From positions 105,325,845 through 105,389,844 of the forward strand of contig NC_080671.1 of NCBI RefSeq assembly GCF_030247195.1: a stretch of DNA of 64,000 bases, read 5' to 3'. This DNA comes from Topomyia yanbarensis (lineage: Eukaryota > Arthropoda > Insecta > Diptera > Culicidae). A program made the translations under genes and the position numbers. Of this stretch, positions 19,269 to 32,500 are shown in pieces. Under the pieces are notes generated by a model that saw only the letters and a program-made list of their open reading frames with translations, was not told where the DNA came from and did not search any database. The first letter of the stretch is position 1, and every line of letters begins with the position of its first letter.

Positions 19269-20838
19269 TTTTTGCCTTTCTCATATAGAAAGGTTATGCA
19301 ATCACTCTGAAAAACGTCAACCTAATCCCGGCCCGGAGGGCCGAGTGTCATATCCCATTCGACTCAGTTCGTCGAGATCGGAAAAAGTCTGTATGTGTGT
19401 ATGTGTGTGTATGTGTGTGTATGTGTGTGTGTATGTGTGTATGTATGTGCGTATGTGTCAAATAATGTCACTCATTTTTCTCAGAGATGGCTGGACCGAT
19501 TTGCCCAAACTTAGTCTCAAATGAAAGGTGCAACCTTCCCATCGGCTGCTATTGAATTTTGGATCGATCGGAATTCTGGTTCCGGAATTACGGGTTTCAG
19601 AGTGCGGCCACACAGAAATTTCTCATAAAAACTATAGGAAAAATTAAAAATAGAATTTTTATTTTTGATGCTAAATGTATTCAAGGTGCATAAAACGTCG
19701 AGATTTGATGCAAACACGAAAAAAATTTGACGAAGATTCACTTTTTTGGATTTTGCACATTTTTGCCTTTCTCATATAGAAAGGTTATGCAATCACTCTG
19801 AAAAACGTCAACCTAATCCCGGCCCGGAGGGCTGAGTGTCATATCCCATTCGACTCAGTTCGTCGAGATCGGAAAAAGTCTGTATGTGTGTGTGTATGTG
19901 TGTATGTATGTGTGTGTATGTGTGTGTGTATGTGTGTGTATGTATGTGCGTATGTGTCAAATAATGTCACTCATTTTTCTCAGAGATGACTGGACCGATT
20001 TGCCCAAACTTAGTCTCAAATGAAAGGTGCAACCTTCCCATCGGCTGCTATTGAATTTTGGATCGATCGGAATTCTGGTTCCGGAATTACGGGTTTCAGA
20101 GTGCGGCCACACAGAAATTTCTCATAAAAACTATAGGAAAAATTAAAAATAGAATTTTTATTTTTGATGCTAAATGTATTCAAGGTGCATAAAACGTCGA
20201 GATTTGATGCAAACACGAAAAAAATTTGACGAAGATTCACTTTTTTGGATTTTGCACATTTTTGCCTTTCTCATATAGAAAGGTTATGCAATCACTCTGA
20301 AAAACGTCAACCTATTTTTTTTCGACTCGCATAAGGTTTCTGGATTTTAACAGGGGCGTAGTTGATGGTTTACGGAGAGGGGTTACACCCCCCCCCCCCT
20401 CTACTGTTCACTCCCCTCCTTTGAAAATCTCTTTAAATCACCCCTCAGACCACCACCTCATACCCCTCCCTTTCAACCCCATCATCTTTAAACCACCACT
20501 ATATTACAAAGCATACCAATTTAAGCTGGGGAGTCGTTCGTTCACTTTCGCCCTCCTCACATACCCATCCTCGCATGACAAAATGAGTTAGCAAGCAGAT
20601 AACATTGATCTAATGCTGATTAGACTAATGGAGTATGATATTTTTTTGTTTCAAGTGTTTCACCGTCGACACGTAGCTCATCAAGTTCGTGGCTGGCATG
20701 CCATTGTGTATAAGTGCAAAGTGTACTAAGAATGTAATGGACATTTCCACAATTATGTTGAACATAAAAAGCCTCCGTGCCATAGTTTAGAGAAATGAGA
20801 AAGGCACAATTGCACCGCTAGGTGGATTAAAACAGGTT
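19269..20838 (+). mobile_element. GT-tract interspersed family, copy A (duplicated internal unit)
   Basis: The copy starts TTTTTGCCTTTCTCATATAG and ends near TGAGAAAGGCACAATTGCAC, then CGCTAGGTGGATTAA. The start motif recurs at 19760 and 20259, so a 491-499 bp unit is tandemly duplicated. Each unit has a (GT)n/TATGTGTG tract (19390-19460, 19880-19960), the block GGCCCGGAGGG and TTCCGGAATTACGGG. The downstream part (20320-20838) is C-rich and closely matches the minus-strand copy at about 51884-52403. The family is unnamed here; no protein is encoded. Confidence 0.8.
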
Positions 20839-22190
20839 TTTCATTTGACTCTCGTGGGGAATGGGTTAAACACTATCTTCGACAATATTATCAGGTAACT
20901 GAGAATAACTATCTATTTATTTATTTAAGTAGATTCTTTTTAGATACTTTTATATCATTGGACTTACGAATTAAAAATATCGTAGACTGATTTTCCTAGA
21001 TCCCCGAAACTATAGTAAAAGTCAAAATGTAAAGTGAGTGCAAAAAACTACTGATTCCACTACAATGCAAGAATAAGATCATTAGCTCATTGACGTTCAG
21101 AATTTTGCAAAACCGTTGGAACTTGAGAAGATTACCTAGATTAAGTAAATATTATATTTGAACATTTGAATGTATTATTTCGGATTTCATGGCTTTTTGG
21201 ACAATGTAAAATATATTTCAATGATTTAATCTACTAATGAAAACTACCCAGAATTTAATCTACTGAGCGAAACTGCTCAGAACTTGTTCACTAATCGAAA
21301 GAAAATTACTTAGCACTGATTAGTGAATGCTTCCAATTTACGTAAAATTAGGCAAATATATCATTGACACCACCAAAATAACTAGAAACTATAAACACAG
21401 GTGAGCTTAATAATTTCAGCATCACTTGCTTCCGACACATGGAAGAGAACACATCGCACTTACTTCTAATTTGCAAAAGAGGCTTTATTTAGAGTTATCT
21501 GTTTTCAAATCACAGCAAATTATCCGTTTCCTGTGAAACTTTTGCAAAACTTTATGTCAATTCGTCAATTTTGCCTTTATGTTTGCGAATATCTGATTTC
21601 TTCGTTGCTTCTCGCTCTCAATAATTATCCTTCCGAATGGATTCCATTTCTCCCAAATGTGACATTAATCTGCGAGTAAGCGGTATCCGATCTTGTAGCG
21701 GAACATTGATGTTCTCAACGTCCATATATAGGAGGATCTTAATTATAGCATTGTCACACTCAACCATGTGTTTTAAGTTGTTCGAAATGAATGGTTTCGT
21801 CTGGGCTAATTTGTTGAGCGCTAAATGCCTGACATGGTAGAACTCGCTTCCGAAAGTTCAACCTCCATTTACACCTTCAGGAAATGTTCCACATTATGAA
21901 TACTCGGTCCTAAGCGAATCATCAATAATAATCACCGTATTTGGCTGGAGCACCACTTCTTGCTTCTCGACAGATTACTACAGCAACAATTATAGTAACA
22001 GTTTCTTTTATTCTTTAGGCAACACACAATATAAAAGTTACTATTTTTGTCGTTCGCGTCGCACTGGCTCGAGCAAAAGCATAAAGTGACTGAATTTCGT
22101 GATCATTGCCTTTGGTGGTTAGAAATAGCCTTCTTCAACTTTTTCTCAAAGATTTGTTCAAACCAAATGAGCAACAAATTTTGTTAAAAG
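20839..22190. other. Unassigned interior of the hAT composite
   Basis: Mostly AT-rich. A minus-strand frame of about 80 codons (roughly 21620-21860) reads like protein (HLALNKLAQTKPFISNNLKH), ending at a TGA. It lacks a start and I cannot assign it; a decayed transposase exon is possible. Confidence 0.35.
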
Positions 22191-22278
22191 TCGCCGGTTT
22201 TTGAAATTCAATTTTGAAAAATTTCGGGAGGGGCTTTAGCCCCCTAGCCCCCCCTCTGGCTACGTGCCTGATTGTAAT

Positions 22279-22910
22279 GCATTGATCCATTATAATGGAA
22301 ATGTAGAGTGCGTTAAGTGCTTAATGTCCATTAACGATCACACCATAGAAGATGAATGATCAAGACTCATTGGAAACGGGATAAATCGAAAAGAACCTCC
22401 AAGCAGGATACCCGCTTAATATTAAGGACTTGGGAATCGTTCGACACAAGTTTCGCCAAGATAATTATTTGTTAACTTGCACTAGAAAAGATTATCAGAA
22501 TTTTAATGGTATACAATTCACATTCACATAGCTGAATTGATGTGGATCAATTTTCTATTGAAAATCAGTGGTAAGAACTGATAATTGGGTGGGACATTTG
22601 CACCTGTGGTAAATTTTTCAAACTGTTCATCGTTAATGAATCGAATATAGCGAATGTTTACATTGAACGCACAAAAGGCAATGCAGATATTAAAGTTCGA
22701 GCAAGGAATTTGAATGGAGATTTGATATGATAGATAGTGATAATATATCGATTATAGTCTTCCGTTTTCAATAAAACCATCATTACTTTATTTGACAGAA
22801 ATTTTAAACCGAAACATGCATCATGTTGCTGTATGCCTGACTAGATCTTACACAGATCCAAACTCACATCCCTACCATCTATCCAGGGATAGATTGTCAT
22901 GCCGGCCCCA
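22279..22910. other. Region downstream of the oxidase gene, including its 3' UTR
   Basis: AATAAA on the minus strand at 22792-22787 lies about 120 nt after the stop codon and is the likely poly(A) signal. The rest (22279-22780) shows no gene. Confidence 0.5.
22787..22792 (-). terminator. Poly(A) signal of the multicopper oxidase gene
   Basis: Minus-strand AATAAA about 120 nt downstream of the TAA at 22913-22911. It is the first canonical hexamer after the stop. Confidence 0.55.
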
Positions 22911-23521
22911 TTACTGTCCAAAAAGTGATTCGTCGACATCCGGCTGATACTTGTTGCACGCAGGAAAGCCGCTTGGAGGCCGAACGAAATCTTGGTGTTC
23001 ACCGACCTGTATAACCAGCACCATACCGACCGCCGTATGCCACTCGAAGTGACAATGCATCAACCAGAACCCGGGATTATCCGCTCGGAAGCGTACCACG
23101 GTATATCCTTTGCTCGGAATCGACACGGTATCTTTGATCGGTGGGAATGTCGTTACTCGCGATCGATGTAGATCACTGCTGCGGGCAATTTTTTGAGCGC
23201 GCTCGATCGTGATTGGACGCGTCCTATCCTGTCCCATCCCTATTACATACATCTGGTACCCATGTAAGTGGAAGGGATGATTAAGCGGGTTCACTTCTGC
23301 CGTTTGATCAAGTATGTATAACTCGACTAGCGAGCCAAGTGGAATCTTCAACCGATGGATACAGGTGCAGTGTGTTTGTCCTTGACATCGTTCCGGAAAG
23401 GTATCCTCATCGCAGAAGATGTCTTCGCTGATGAGTTCCGGTTGGGTCAACAAAGAAAACGGGGGGTATGTGAAGCTGATGTTATTGATAGCTCCCTGCA
23501 GTATAATATTTTTTCGAATAT
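22911..23521 (-). CDS. Oxidase coding exon 5 (C-terminal copper domain)
   Basis: Residues 467-668. It opens with IRKNIILQGAINNISFTYPP after acceptor TTTCATACAG, and holds HPFHLHG and HCHFEWHTAVGM, the type-1 and trinuclear copper ligands. The TAA is at 22913-22911. Confidence 0.95.
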
Positions 23522-26500
23522 CTGTATGAAAGAATGCAGTTAAACATGAGTAACTCTTACGCCTAGTTTATAGAGTTATCTTACTCATAAAATGTTCGTG
23601 GCTGTTTACTGCGAAAGCTTTTTCAAATGCCAACGGATAGTTGTTAAAGGAGAGGAAAAAACGTTGATCGGGTATCCCGTTGATTATGCTGTCATCGGTT
23701 CCGTACGCTTCAAAATCCGTAATGCAGACGTCCGGCTCCGACACTCCACAGGTCGTGTTTGGGTGGTTCACATACTGTAAATCAGATAAATATTATTCTC
23801 AATTAGAGTCATGAGATCGTTTAAAAGCTAATCTTACAATCGGATTGTGAAACAAGCTTTCATTAAACCCAGGGGGGTTTTTGCTGGGGAAGGCGATATT
23901 CTGCTCCGGGACGGATAGTGGTTGGTACGAGAGCACAGCAAACTGTTGGATTGCTCTGTATTCACATGGGCCGATGGTTCTTATCCGGAGCCAGTAGTCA
24001 TCTGCAAGGGGTTGAGGGAAGTGTTATTTGCATAATAAAATTATAGTTCTGGTAGATTTTCATATTTGTAATGTGAGCAGAGCCTCCTACCCCATTTCGA
24101 ACGACCGCTAAACCCGGAGAAACGTCTCGAGTGAGGCGAAATGTCGGTCAGCAAAAGATAATCTAATGAATTTAGTTTGTGCTTACACTCCCCACGGTAG
24201 AAAACCGGGGTTGCAGGGGCAGGTTCACGAAACATACTAATGTGATTTTCCTTATATACATTTTCGGTAATTTCCTTACCCCGCTGGGTACTAGTTGATA
24301 TGGTATTGTAGGTTTCATTGGAAACGCGTTTTCAAGCATTTTTGTGCGACGAATTAACTCGACGCGTTTCGTTAATAAATCCTAAGTAATGTCAAATATG
24401 TGAATTGACAAAGATCAAAGTATGCATATTGGCAACGAAAATTGTAATTATTCATTATAACCAAAACTTGTACATTCAGAAATTCTAGTTATATCTTTTT
24501 TATTGGGGCTTTAACCTATAGGTTATTCGCTCATGAATTAAAGAGAAGTCGACATAGATTTTTCATTAGGGCTTAAATCGCAAATGTAAACGAACTGCGT
24601 TTTCGCTATTATGGCATTATGCGACTAAAATACTACAAGATTGAGTTGAAAATTAGTTAAAATAGTTTATAGATCGATTTATAATTAAAGAAAACAAAAC
24701 GGCGAAACATTCATTTTCTTCGAGATTTCGACTTAGGCCCTTCTTCTCATATGGAATATAAAGGCTAAACTAAATTTCGGTTCTATTATATAAATGATAA
24801 TTAATATCTACTGTAATCATGTCTACTCGGTGGTTGTTGAACATAAACATTCGAATATTTCGATATTTTAATGAAATTTGAAGAAAAAATGCACGCGCCC
24901 TTTCATGGCGGTTCATGTTTGTCTTAAGTTTAAAATTGTTTTTTTTTAACAATTGGCGTGTTCCCGCTTGTATTTTGTTCGTTTAGTGCACTTAATTTAG
25001 CCAACGAATGTGGAAAATTGTGGAATCGTGTGTAAGTATAGTGGAACAAGATCTCTGAGTCTAAATGAAAGTCAGATTGTGGTAAGTTTTGGTGTGCAAT
25101 ACGAATTTCACCATCGATTCTTCCTATAGTCTGGTGGTGATTACCTAGTGTACCGATAAATTTATGTGAGTAGATAGTGAATCCGAAAATAATTATTATT
25201 TTCAATTTTCATATCAGGCAATTAAGGGCGATTAAATGGCGCGTTCCCTAGGCGATTTCGGGGCGATTTAAGGGCGGGTAGAACGGCAAAAAAATGACGG
25301 CGGCAAATCGCCCAAATGTTGCATTTAAAATAGCCCCCTAATTGCCAGCAAATTGTTGGCAAATTGAAGGGCAATTAGCGCATCCGAGTTGGCAAATAGC
25401 CCCCCGCTAGCCAGCAACTTGCCCTTTTTGACTGGGATAAATGTACGTAACATTTTGTTTAAGTTTTTGTGGTGATTTTCACTGGCGGTGGGGGCAGCTG
25501 CTGTTTAGGTTGCAAGTTATTTGATGAAGATGATTGTGCGAATGGCGTCCATCATCGAGATCCCTCTCCGGAAGCCGAACTGCTTCAGCGACAGTATGTT
25601 CTCACTTTCAGCGTATGCCGACAGCCTGTTGAGGATGACCCTTTCCAGAAGTTTGCCAAGAGTAACCAGCAAGCATATACGCCGATATGATGCTGGATCC
25701 TGGTGGCTTCTCTGGTTTTGGCAGCAGCACCAGCTTTTGGGTCTTCCATTTATCCGGGAAGAAGGCTAGGTCCAGCCATTTCTGTAGAATTATTCTGAAC
25801 AAGTCCGGAAATACCAGGATCGCAGTCTTCAGTGCCACGTTTGGGATATCGTTCGGATCGGGAGCTTTCAGCCCTTTTTCCACTACAAGAAGCTAGTCGT
25901 TGCAAACTCGATTGTCACCAGTATTTCCATCGTTTGCATCAACGTACAATGTAGGCGGCCATGCGGTTGGGTCGAGCTTCGGGAAAATACCCTCCACGAT
26001 AATTTTCAGTTTATTAGCGCATCTTGATCTTGGCCTTGATCACGACACAGTAAGAGTTTCCCAGGAGTAAGTGCCTACTTCTTTGAACAGCTCCTTGTAT
26101 CAGGTGGACTTACGAAGCCCTATTCCGCGTTTAAAAGCGACCCTAGCATCCCGGAATGTCACCTTAAACTCTTCATTGAACGCTTCGGGTCTTGCTCTCA
26201 GAATGCGTCTTCTAGATTTTGGTTAGGCAGCACGGCGGATACTGAGCCTTTCGTTCTAGCAATACGCCTACAATTCGTCGCTTTCTCGGCATTGTTACGT
26301 CACACGTCTTCGCTAATGTTTCCAACAGCTCATCGGCATTTGGTGAGGCTGTCAATGCGTAGAGCTTCCACAAAAAGGTTCTTGTCGAATCCCTTTATTT
26401 TCCACTTCCGCTCGCCAGTCCTCTACGTTATAGTGCAATTACGCTGACCAATGTTGTTGTGGACCGACTGGTGGTCGCTATCTGTGCACTGATCACTAAT

Positions 26501-29500
26501 TCGCCATTTCATGTTATCCATCAGCGACGGAGTACAGAATGTTACATCGATGATGGACTTCCAACCGTCTTTACGGAATGTGATTGCGAAACGTATATTG
26601 CACAGTTTTACGTCCAGCTTCGGCAGGGCTTCCAATAAGGTGAAACCTCTTGTATTCGTCATACTGCTATCCCACTCCATGGTCCAAGCGTTAAAATCTC
26701 CTCCCATAACAACCAGCGTACGTCCGACTAACGAGTCGGTTAGTGCGTCCAGCGTCCGATTGTACTGCTCTGGTGTCCACAGCGGGGAGCCATAATAGCT
26801 ACATATGAATACGTCGTTGAATATCAAAAATGTTGACTAAGATCCTGGGATCATGACCATAAGTTACTCTACTAATGACTAAAATATGACGATAACGTGA
26901 ATAGAAATTACGAAATTCGCGACTAAGATCCTGAAATCATGAACATAAATCCCGCTAGTCTGACAGAAAAATCCGATAGTAAACTCATGAATAAAATAGC
27001 ACGGTAACGTCACAGAGAACAGACATCCATGATCGAACAAAAATATTTAAAAAACGTGTGTAAACATTTGAATTAATATACGATACACACTAGCGCCGCC
27101 ACACCAACCTATCCCATAGAGTGGCACGATTGAGAGTGAATCAGGTGATAGGGTGAGCACCCAAGTCAGCCTCACATGGATGGGTAGGGCGAGCACAAAA
27201 GTAAGCCTAGCAAGGAATGAGTAAGGTGAGCACACAAGTCAGCCTCGCATGGAACGTAAAAGGTGAGCACAAAAGTCAGCCTCATGTGGGAGTGTTTGAG
27301 AGTGAATCAAAGTGTGATTTAGAGAGCACCCAAGTAAGCCTCATACAGGATGTATGATCGCGTGAGTGAGAGTGAATGAGTACATTCAGTACAGCCATCC
27401 CCCCAGAAGTAATACCGAGAGGTAGTTCCTGGGAGGAATGATGGCGGAGCCCAATGGAGTTTAGTCGGTATTAATGGCTGGTCACCATTCGAGTCCGACA
27501 CGCCCCCAGTGCACCCCGTGTGGTAGATTGGACCCTACCGTTAGCACGTGTACTGGGCTAGGACATAAAGGTCTTCTCCATTGTAAAAAAAAAAAAAAAA
27601 AAAAAACACCAACCTATCCCAACTATCCATCAAATCCATTCCAGAGCCGGTTCGAAATCCTGACTGGATTCAGTATGGAATCTTGCTCAAAGAAAACAAC
27701 CGATTCCGACTCTATCGGTTGATGCATTTGAGCTGGAATTCATGCTGGAAGTCCGAACCGGTTCCGGACTAGTTTGACTGGGTAGAGGCATAACCGCTGT
27801 CAATTCTGTCGAACTCAGCCACAAAAACATAACGACAGTAGCGCACCTGGTTTGGATATCCCAACTACCTTCGAAACCGTTAGCTATTTTACACAAGTTG
27901 AATGCTGAAGATGGACGTCTGTTCTCTGTGGTAACGTGATGAGAAATCACAAAAATTTCGAAAAAGCTCCTGAAATCATGAACATCGTTTTACTGTCGGC
28001 TGTGTATTCCCAAATTATGAACAAGACTCATAACAAAAACTAAACATGTCCAAAGAACCACAACATATAACCCAACCAAATATTCGAATGTAACGCCATG
28101 TATATATTCGAGGCGAATTAGTTTTTTAGAAACGCAAATAGTTTAATGAGGACGAGGTTTATTATTCACAATTTCAGGAACTTGGTCACGGTTTCCGTGA
28201 ATCGTTCAGCTCACGAAATCGGGATTTTTTGTTCATGAATTTATGAATGATTTTTTTCCGTGAGGAAGTAACTCAATACTATACTGTATAGCCGCTGTCG
28301 GTGTTTGTGTGAAATAAGTTTCATATAAAGAACAAATTACTTGCAAACTTGTGACATGTTTGCCAACACTTTAACAAAAAAAATTTGCAACAAGAAGGTG
28401 TCAACGATGCATATTTATTCATTGTTTTTCTTCTGTCAACGGATCAGTCACAACAAGCAGGCGGTCATGATGTTTTCGAATTGCATGTTGCTAGGCGCAA
28501 CCGAAAACGCCAGGAGTGCTATTTTCATTCATTTCTAATTTTATTTGAGGGCGCGCTGAAAATATAAACGTAAAATTAAAAAATTCACAGTAAATCTAGA
28601 CGTCCCGGAGAATTTACAGCATAGAAGAGCAAAATACTAGCTTCTAAATTTTCAATAATATTTTACCAAAATAACATTGTATTATTCCAACACCGAAAAT
28701 TTTTCAAACATAGTTGAACACAATTTGAAAGTAAGTGGCAAAATTGATTTTCAAAATAAATACCGCGTGCGTTTTAGATTCTCATAACATGTTACCAATA
28801 GACTCCGTCTTGGGGCTTTTTTGGTGAAACACTTGAGAATATGTTCACCGCACTTGGAATATTAAACGTGATTTGGTTTTTCTTATTAGTTGTTAACATT
28901 TTTTACTAAAACATAATTGGGATAATTTTGAATTCTTGCGATGTGTGAGCTGAATTTTCCTACGTTTGCTTTGCTTAAATTATCTAGTTGTCTAGTTATC
29001 ATCAAATTTACCAAACTATACAAATAAATTTCACCAACTTTGCGGAATATGAACATTACACGTTAAACTGTATTGTAATAAAATTTGGTTATTCTGCAAC
29101 GTTCGAAGAAGGACTTGTGGTGCAACTTTTTCCTGGATAGTATTAAGAGTGAAAACCCAAAAAGCTGATGATAAAATGAATGCACAAAAATATAAATAGA
29201 CCATTATGAATGTTTGCAGTATTTTATCTTCATTTATTTTTTTAAAAAGCGATAGACTTCTACATTAGTAATGTTCCCCCATCTATCAATGAAGATTGCC
29301 ATCTATTGACATACGTTAGCATATATAATAGATATTGTAATAGTTACGCAGCTCTACATAACCGAGCGCATTGTTTATGAAAACACCTTTACGCGCATCG
29401 AAAAATTCTTGGCTTGAATAAAGAAATTCGAATTGCGAATTAGCGGCAAATGTGCCCTACTCCATTATTCCTCCCTCTTGGCCAAGAAACCTTTCATTTT

Positions 29501-32500
29501 CAAACAACGCAATGTAACTAAGGAGGTCAAATTACTATTTTTAATTCTATTAGTTTACTGCTAACTACGGATGCTGTTAAGGGAAACGCAACGCATATTT
29601 TCAGCCTTCAATTGTTTTCTTATAATTCTAATTACAAAAAGAACCGACTTCGGAACACTTGAAGTAAAATACGATAGGCTTATTCCATCTGCGTGATGTG
29701 ATGCTGAATGATAAAGGGCGAAGACGAAACTATTGCGACACATTCAACAGGGCATAACTTTTTTACCATTGGGTAAAAATTAACCAAATTTTGCACACTT
29801 TCTCATTGATGTGTATTGTTTACATGCTGTCAAACTCGAAGTCGTGTTTTTCGATTCAACGAAAATGGAGGTGAACCAACGCGAGTCGAGAGAAGAAATT
29901 CTTTCCAAACACGTGGAATTTCCTGACCTGTCGCACCGGCAGTTGGGAAAAATGTTGAACATTCACCATTCAACCGTCTCCAGAGTGTTGAAGCGGTTGA
30001 CGTTGCACCACGGCAAAGGAGCTGGAAGAAAACCGGGACTGGAGAACAGAAAGACGGAGGGAAAGGTGAAGCGGATGTTTAAGCAAATCCCAACGTCTCA
30101 AGCTGTGATTTGGCTAAAAAGATCGGCTTGTCGCAAAGCTACGTCCAGTATGCAAAGAAGAGAGCTGGACTACATACATACAAGGTACAGAACTTCCCAA
30201 ACCGCGATGAGCGGCAACAATCGACGGCTAAAACTCGGGCACGGAAGCTCTAGGAGAAGATGCTGACAAAATATGGCTGCTGTGTGATGGACAACGAAAC
30301 GTATATAAAAGCCGGTTTTAAGCAAATTCCGGGGTTGGAGTTTTTCACCGGCAAGAACAAGTTCTATGTGGACGACAAATTTAAGAAGAAGAAAATGTCG
30401 AAGTTCGCCTCCAAATATCTCATTTGGCAGGCCATCTGCTCTTGCTGACTGAGGAGTGAGCCTTTCGTGACAAAGGGCACAGTAAATGGCGAGATCTACA
30501 AATCTGAGTGCCTCGAGAAGCGCCTTTTGCCGTTCTTGCAGCAGCACGACGCAGCTCCGCTATTTTGGCCAGATTTGGCATCATGCCACTATTCTAAAAG
30601 TTTCCTGGAGTGGTATGAGGCCAATTCTGTCCATTTTGTTCCAAAGAAGATGAATCCGCCAAACTGTCCGGAGCTGCGCCCGGTGGAGCAGTACTGGGCA
30701 ATGATGAAGCGGGAACTTCGGAAGAGCAAGAAGACAGTCAAAGACGAGAAGGACGTGTTAAGAGAATGGAAAAAAAATTGAGAAACTGGTACCGGATGAC
30801 ACTGTAAAGACTTTGATGGAGGGCATCAAGCGAAAATGCGTTCATTTTACACTCAGGGCTCCATCGATTAACTTTTCTTTTGATTTTTGAAGTAAATATA
30901 TGTATAAAACTACCCTAAAAATTTGGTTTGATTTTAAACATTATAAGAAAATTGGCATGACATTTTCGGTGTCGCAATAATTTCGTGTTCGCCCTTTATG
31001 CATCGAATGTTACTCTTAATCTGTTTACGTTAGTTCGACTATAGGGCCTCCTTCGTTCAATAGTGCTTAGGGGCTCCGAGTGGTCTTCAGATTGCCCTGA
31101 TCACAGGAGACCCTCAGTTTCATGGTAGCCAGGGGCTCCGAGTGATTTTAAGGCGGCCCTCTGTGTGTATCAAAAAAAGCTTTAAAAATCTTAATAAATC
31201 GTCTGATATTCCAATAGACTTTTCTACGGCTCATGGTGGAAAATAATAAACAAAGACGGCAAAAGTAAATGGGATTGTTTTAAACCAGGAAACTTCATTA
31301 GTGTTCGTGAGACTAGTCGCAAAGAACTCAATATATCTTTTTAATATAAGCGAACATTGCACTATGGTGGTCATTTTTCTCTATCATAAATGTACCTAAG
31401 CCCAGTTTTTGTCTTCGCTTATCAATTAGAACTTTGTTTACATTATGTGTTTGATGCACAACCCAAAATAAAACGATGAAGATAAAAGGGAATTTCTAAC
31501 GATAACCAGTAATTTAAATTATACCGGTAAATGACCGATCTTGATAGTAGATTTTCCTGTCCACGAAAGTGGCTTTTGTAAGATAACATTTTAATTATGC
31601 ATCAGCTCATCAGATAAGATTTTCAAAAGTGAATCTCTCTTCGAAAAGAACCTTTCAAAATGCAATGCCGAAAAGCTACCCTGGAGCAAATAGGCGGTTT
31701 AGTCAGGTCCGTTCTTAGCTTTTCTAGAAAGTCGTTTTTCACCCCTTTCATCCCTGCCGGTTGAGTGAACAAAGCTGACGGACAACAAATTGAGGCGCCG
31801 TTCACTTTTGTATATCTTTATACATATCTCTATAGGTGGGTATCGGCGCCACACCACAACACATCTCGGCCTACATTTTTGGCATAGTCTGGTCTCATTT
31901 TTGGGATGCTCTTCAATGTATGATGAGTGTTTTTGAAATCTGAGAAGTGCTTGTTTTGGGTTTTCGGCACCGTGACAAAAAAGACCAAAGTGAAAATCTT
32001 TACTAACAACAACGACCGAACCGAAAAAGCTAAAGCATGCACCGTGTGCCGATGGCTTTGAAACACCGTGACGTTAGCTCGTCTCCTAAATTCACTCATA
32101 CACTCGTTTGAACGGCACTTGAGAAAAGTATAAAAGGATTTATAACGGTGGGTAGAGGGGCGGTTACGATTTCACAGACGACAGCCTTACTAAGGACTCT
32201 ATTCTACACAACCGTGCAGGGATCGTCGATGTGTTTCTGCTTTTTTCCCTCTGAAGGGTATGGAGCAGGAAGGGATTTCCTTCACTTGAAAGGAGTTTGT
32301 GAGAAGGAGAATGTAAAAAGAGTGACTGTCTAGATAGTGTTGATTAAGGGAAGTAGGTACATTGTAATTGAAATTTGAGTCCTGTGGCAGTATCTTTCTC
32401 CGCTAATTGTCGCGTGGACTTCTGCTGATGACAGGATTAAATTTTGTCTTTTAATTCGTGTGAATGATTCTGGAGAGGTGCATGCTGCCTGAGTGCCAGT

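Larger units (their letters stand above)
18191..22270. mobile_element. 4.1-kb hAT-ended composite with perfect 8-bp target duplication
   Basis: ATTGTAAT is duplicated at 18183-18190 and 22271-22278. The ends CAGGCCCGTAGCCAG and CAGGCACGTAGCCAG (reverse complement) are inverted repeats, followed by related TTCGGGAGGGGCTT blocks. No transposase is recognised. Inside are a foldback MITE (18418-18834) and a GT-tract family element (19269-20838). Much of the length is therefore nested insertion. Confidence 0.85.

Noticed and set aside
19390..19460. Telomere-like GT repeats
   Set aside because: The tract is TATGTGTG microsatellite inside a dispersed element that recurs in several copies.
25608..25883. 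A host gene of 91 codons on the minus strand
   Set aside because: Motifs are those of an R1-clade RT, with frame changes at both ends.
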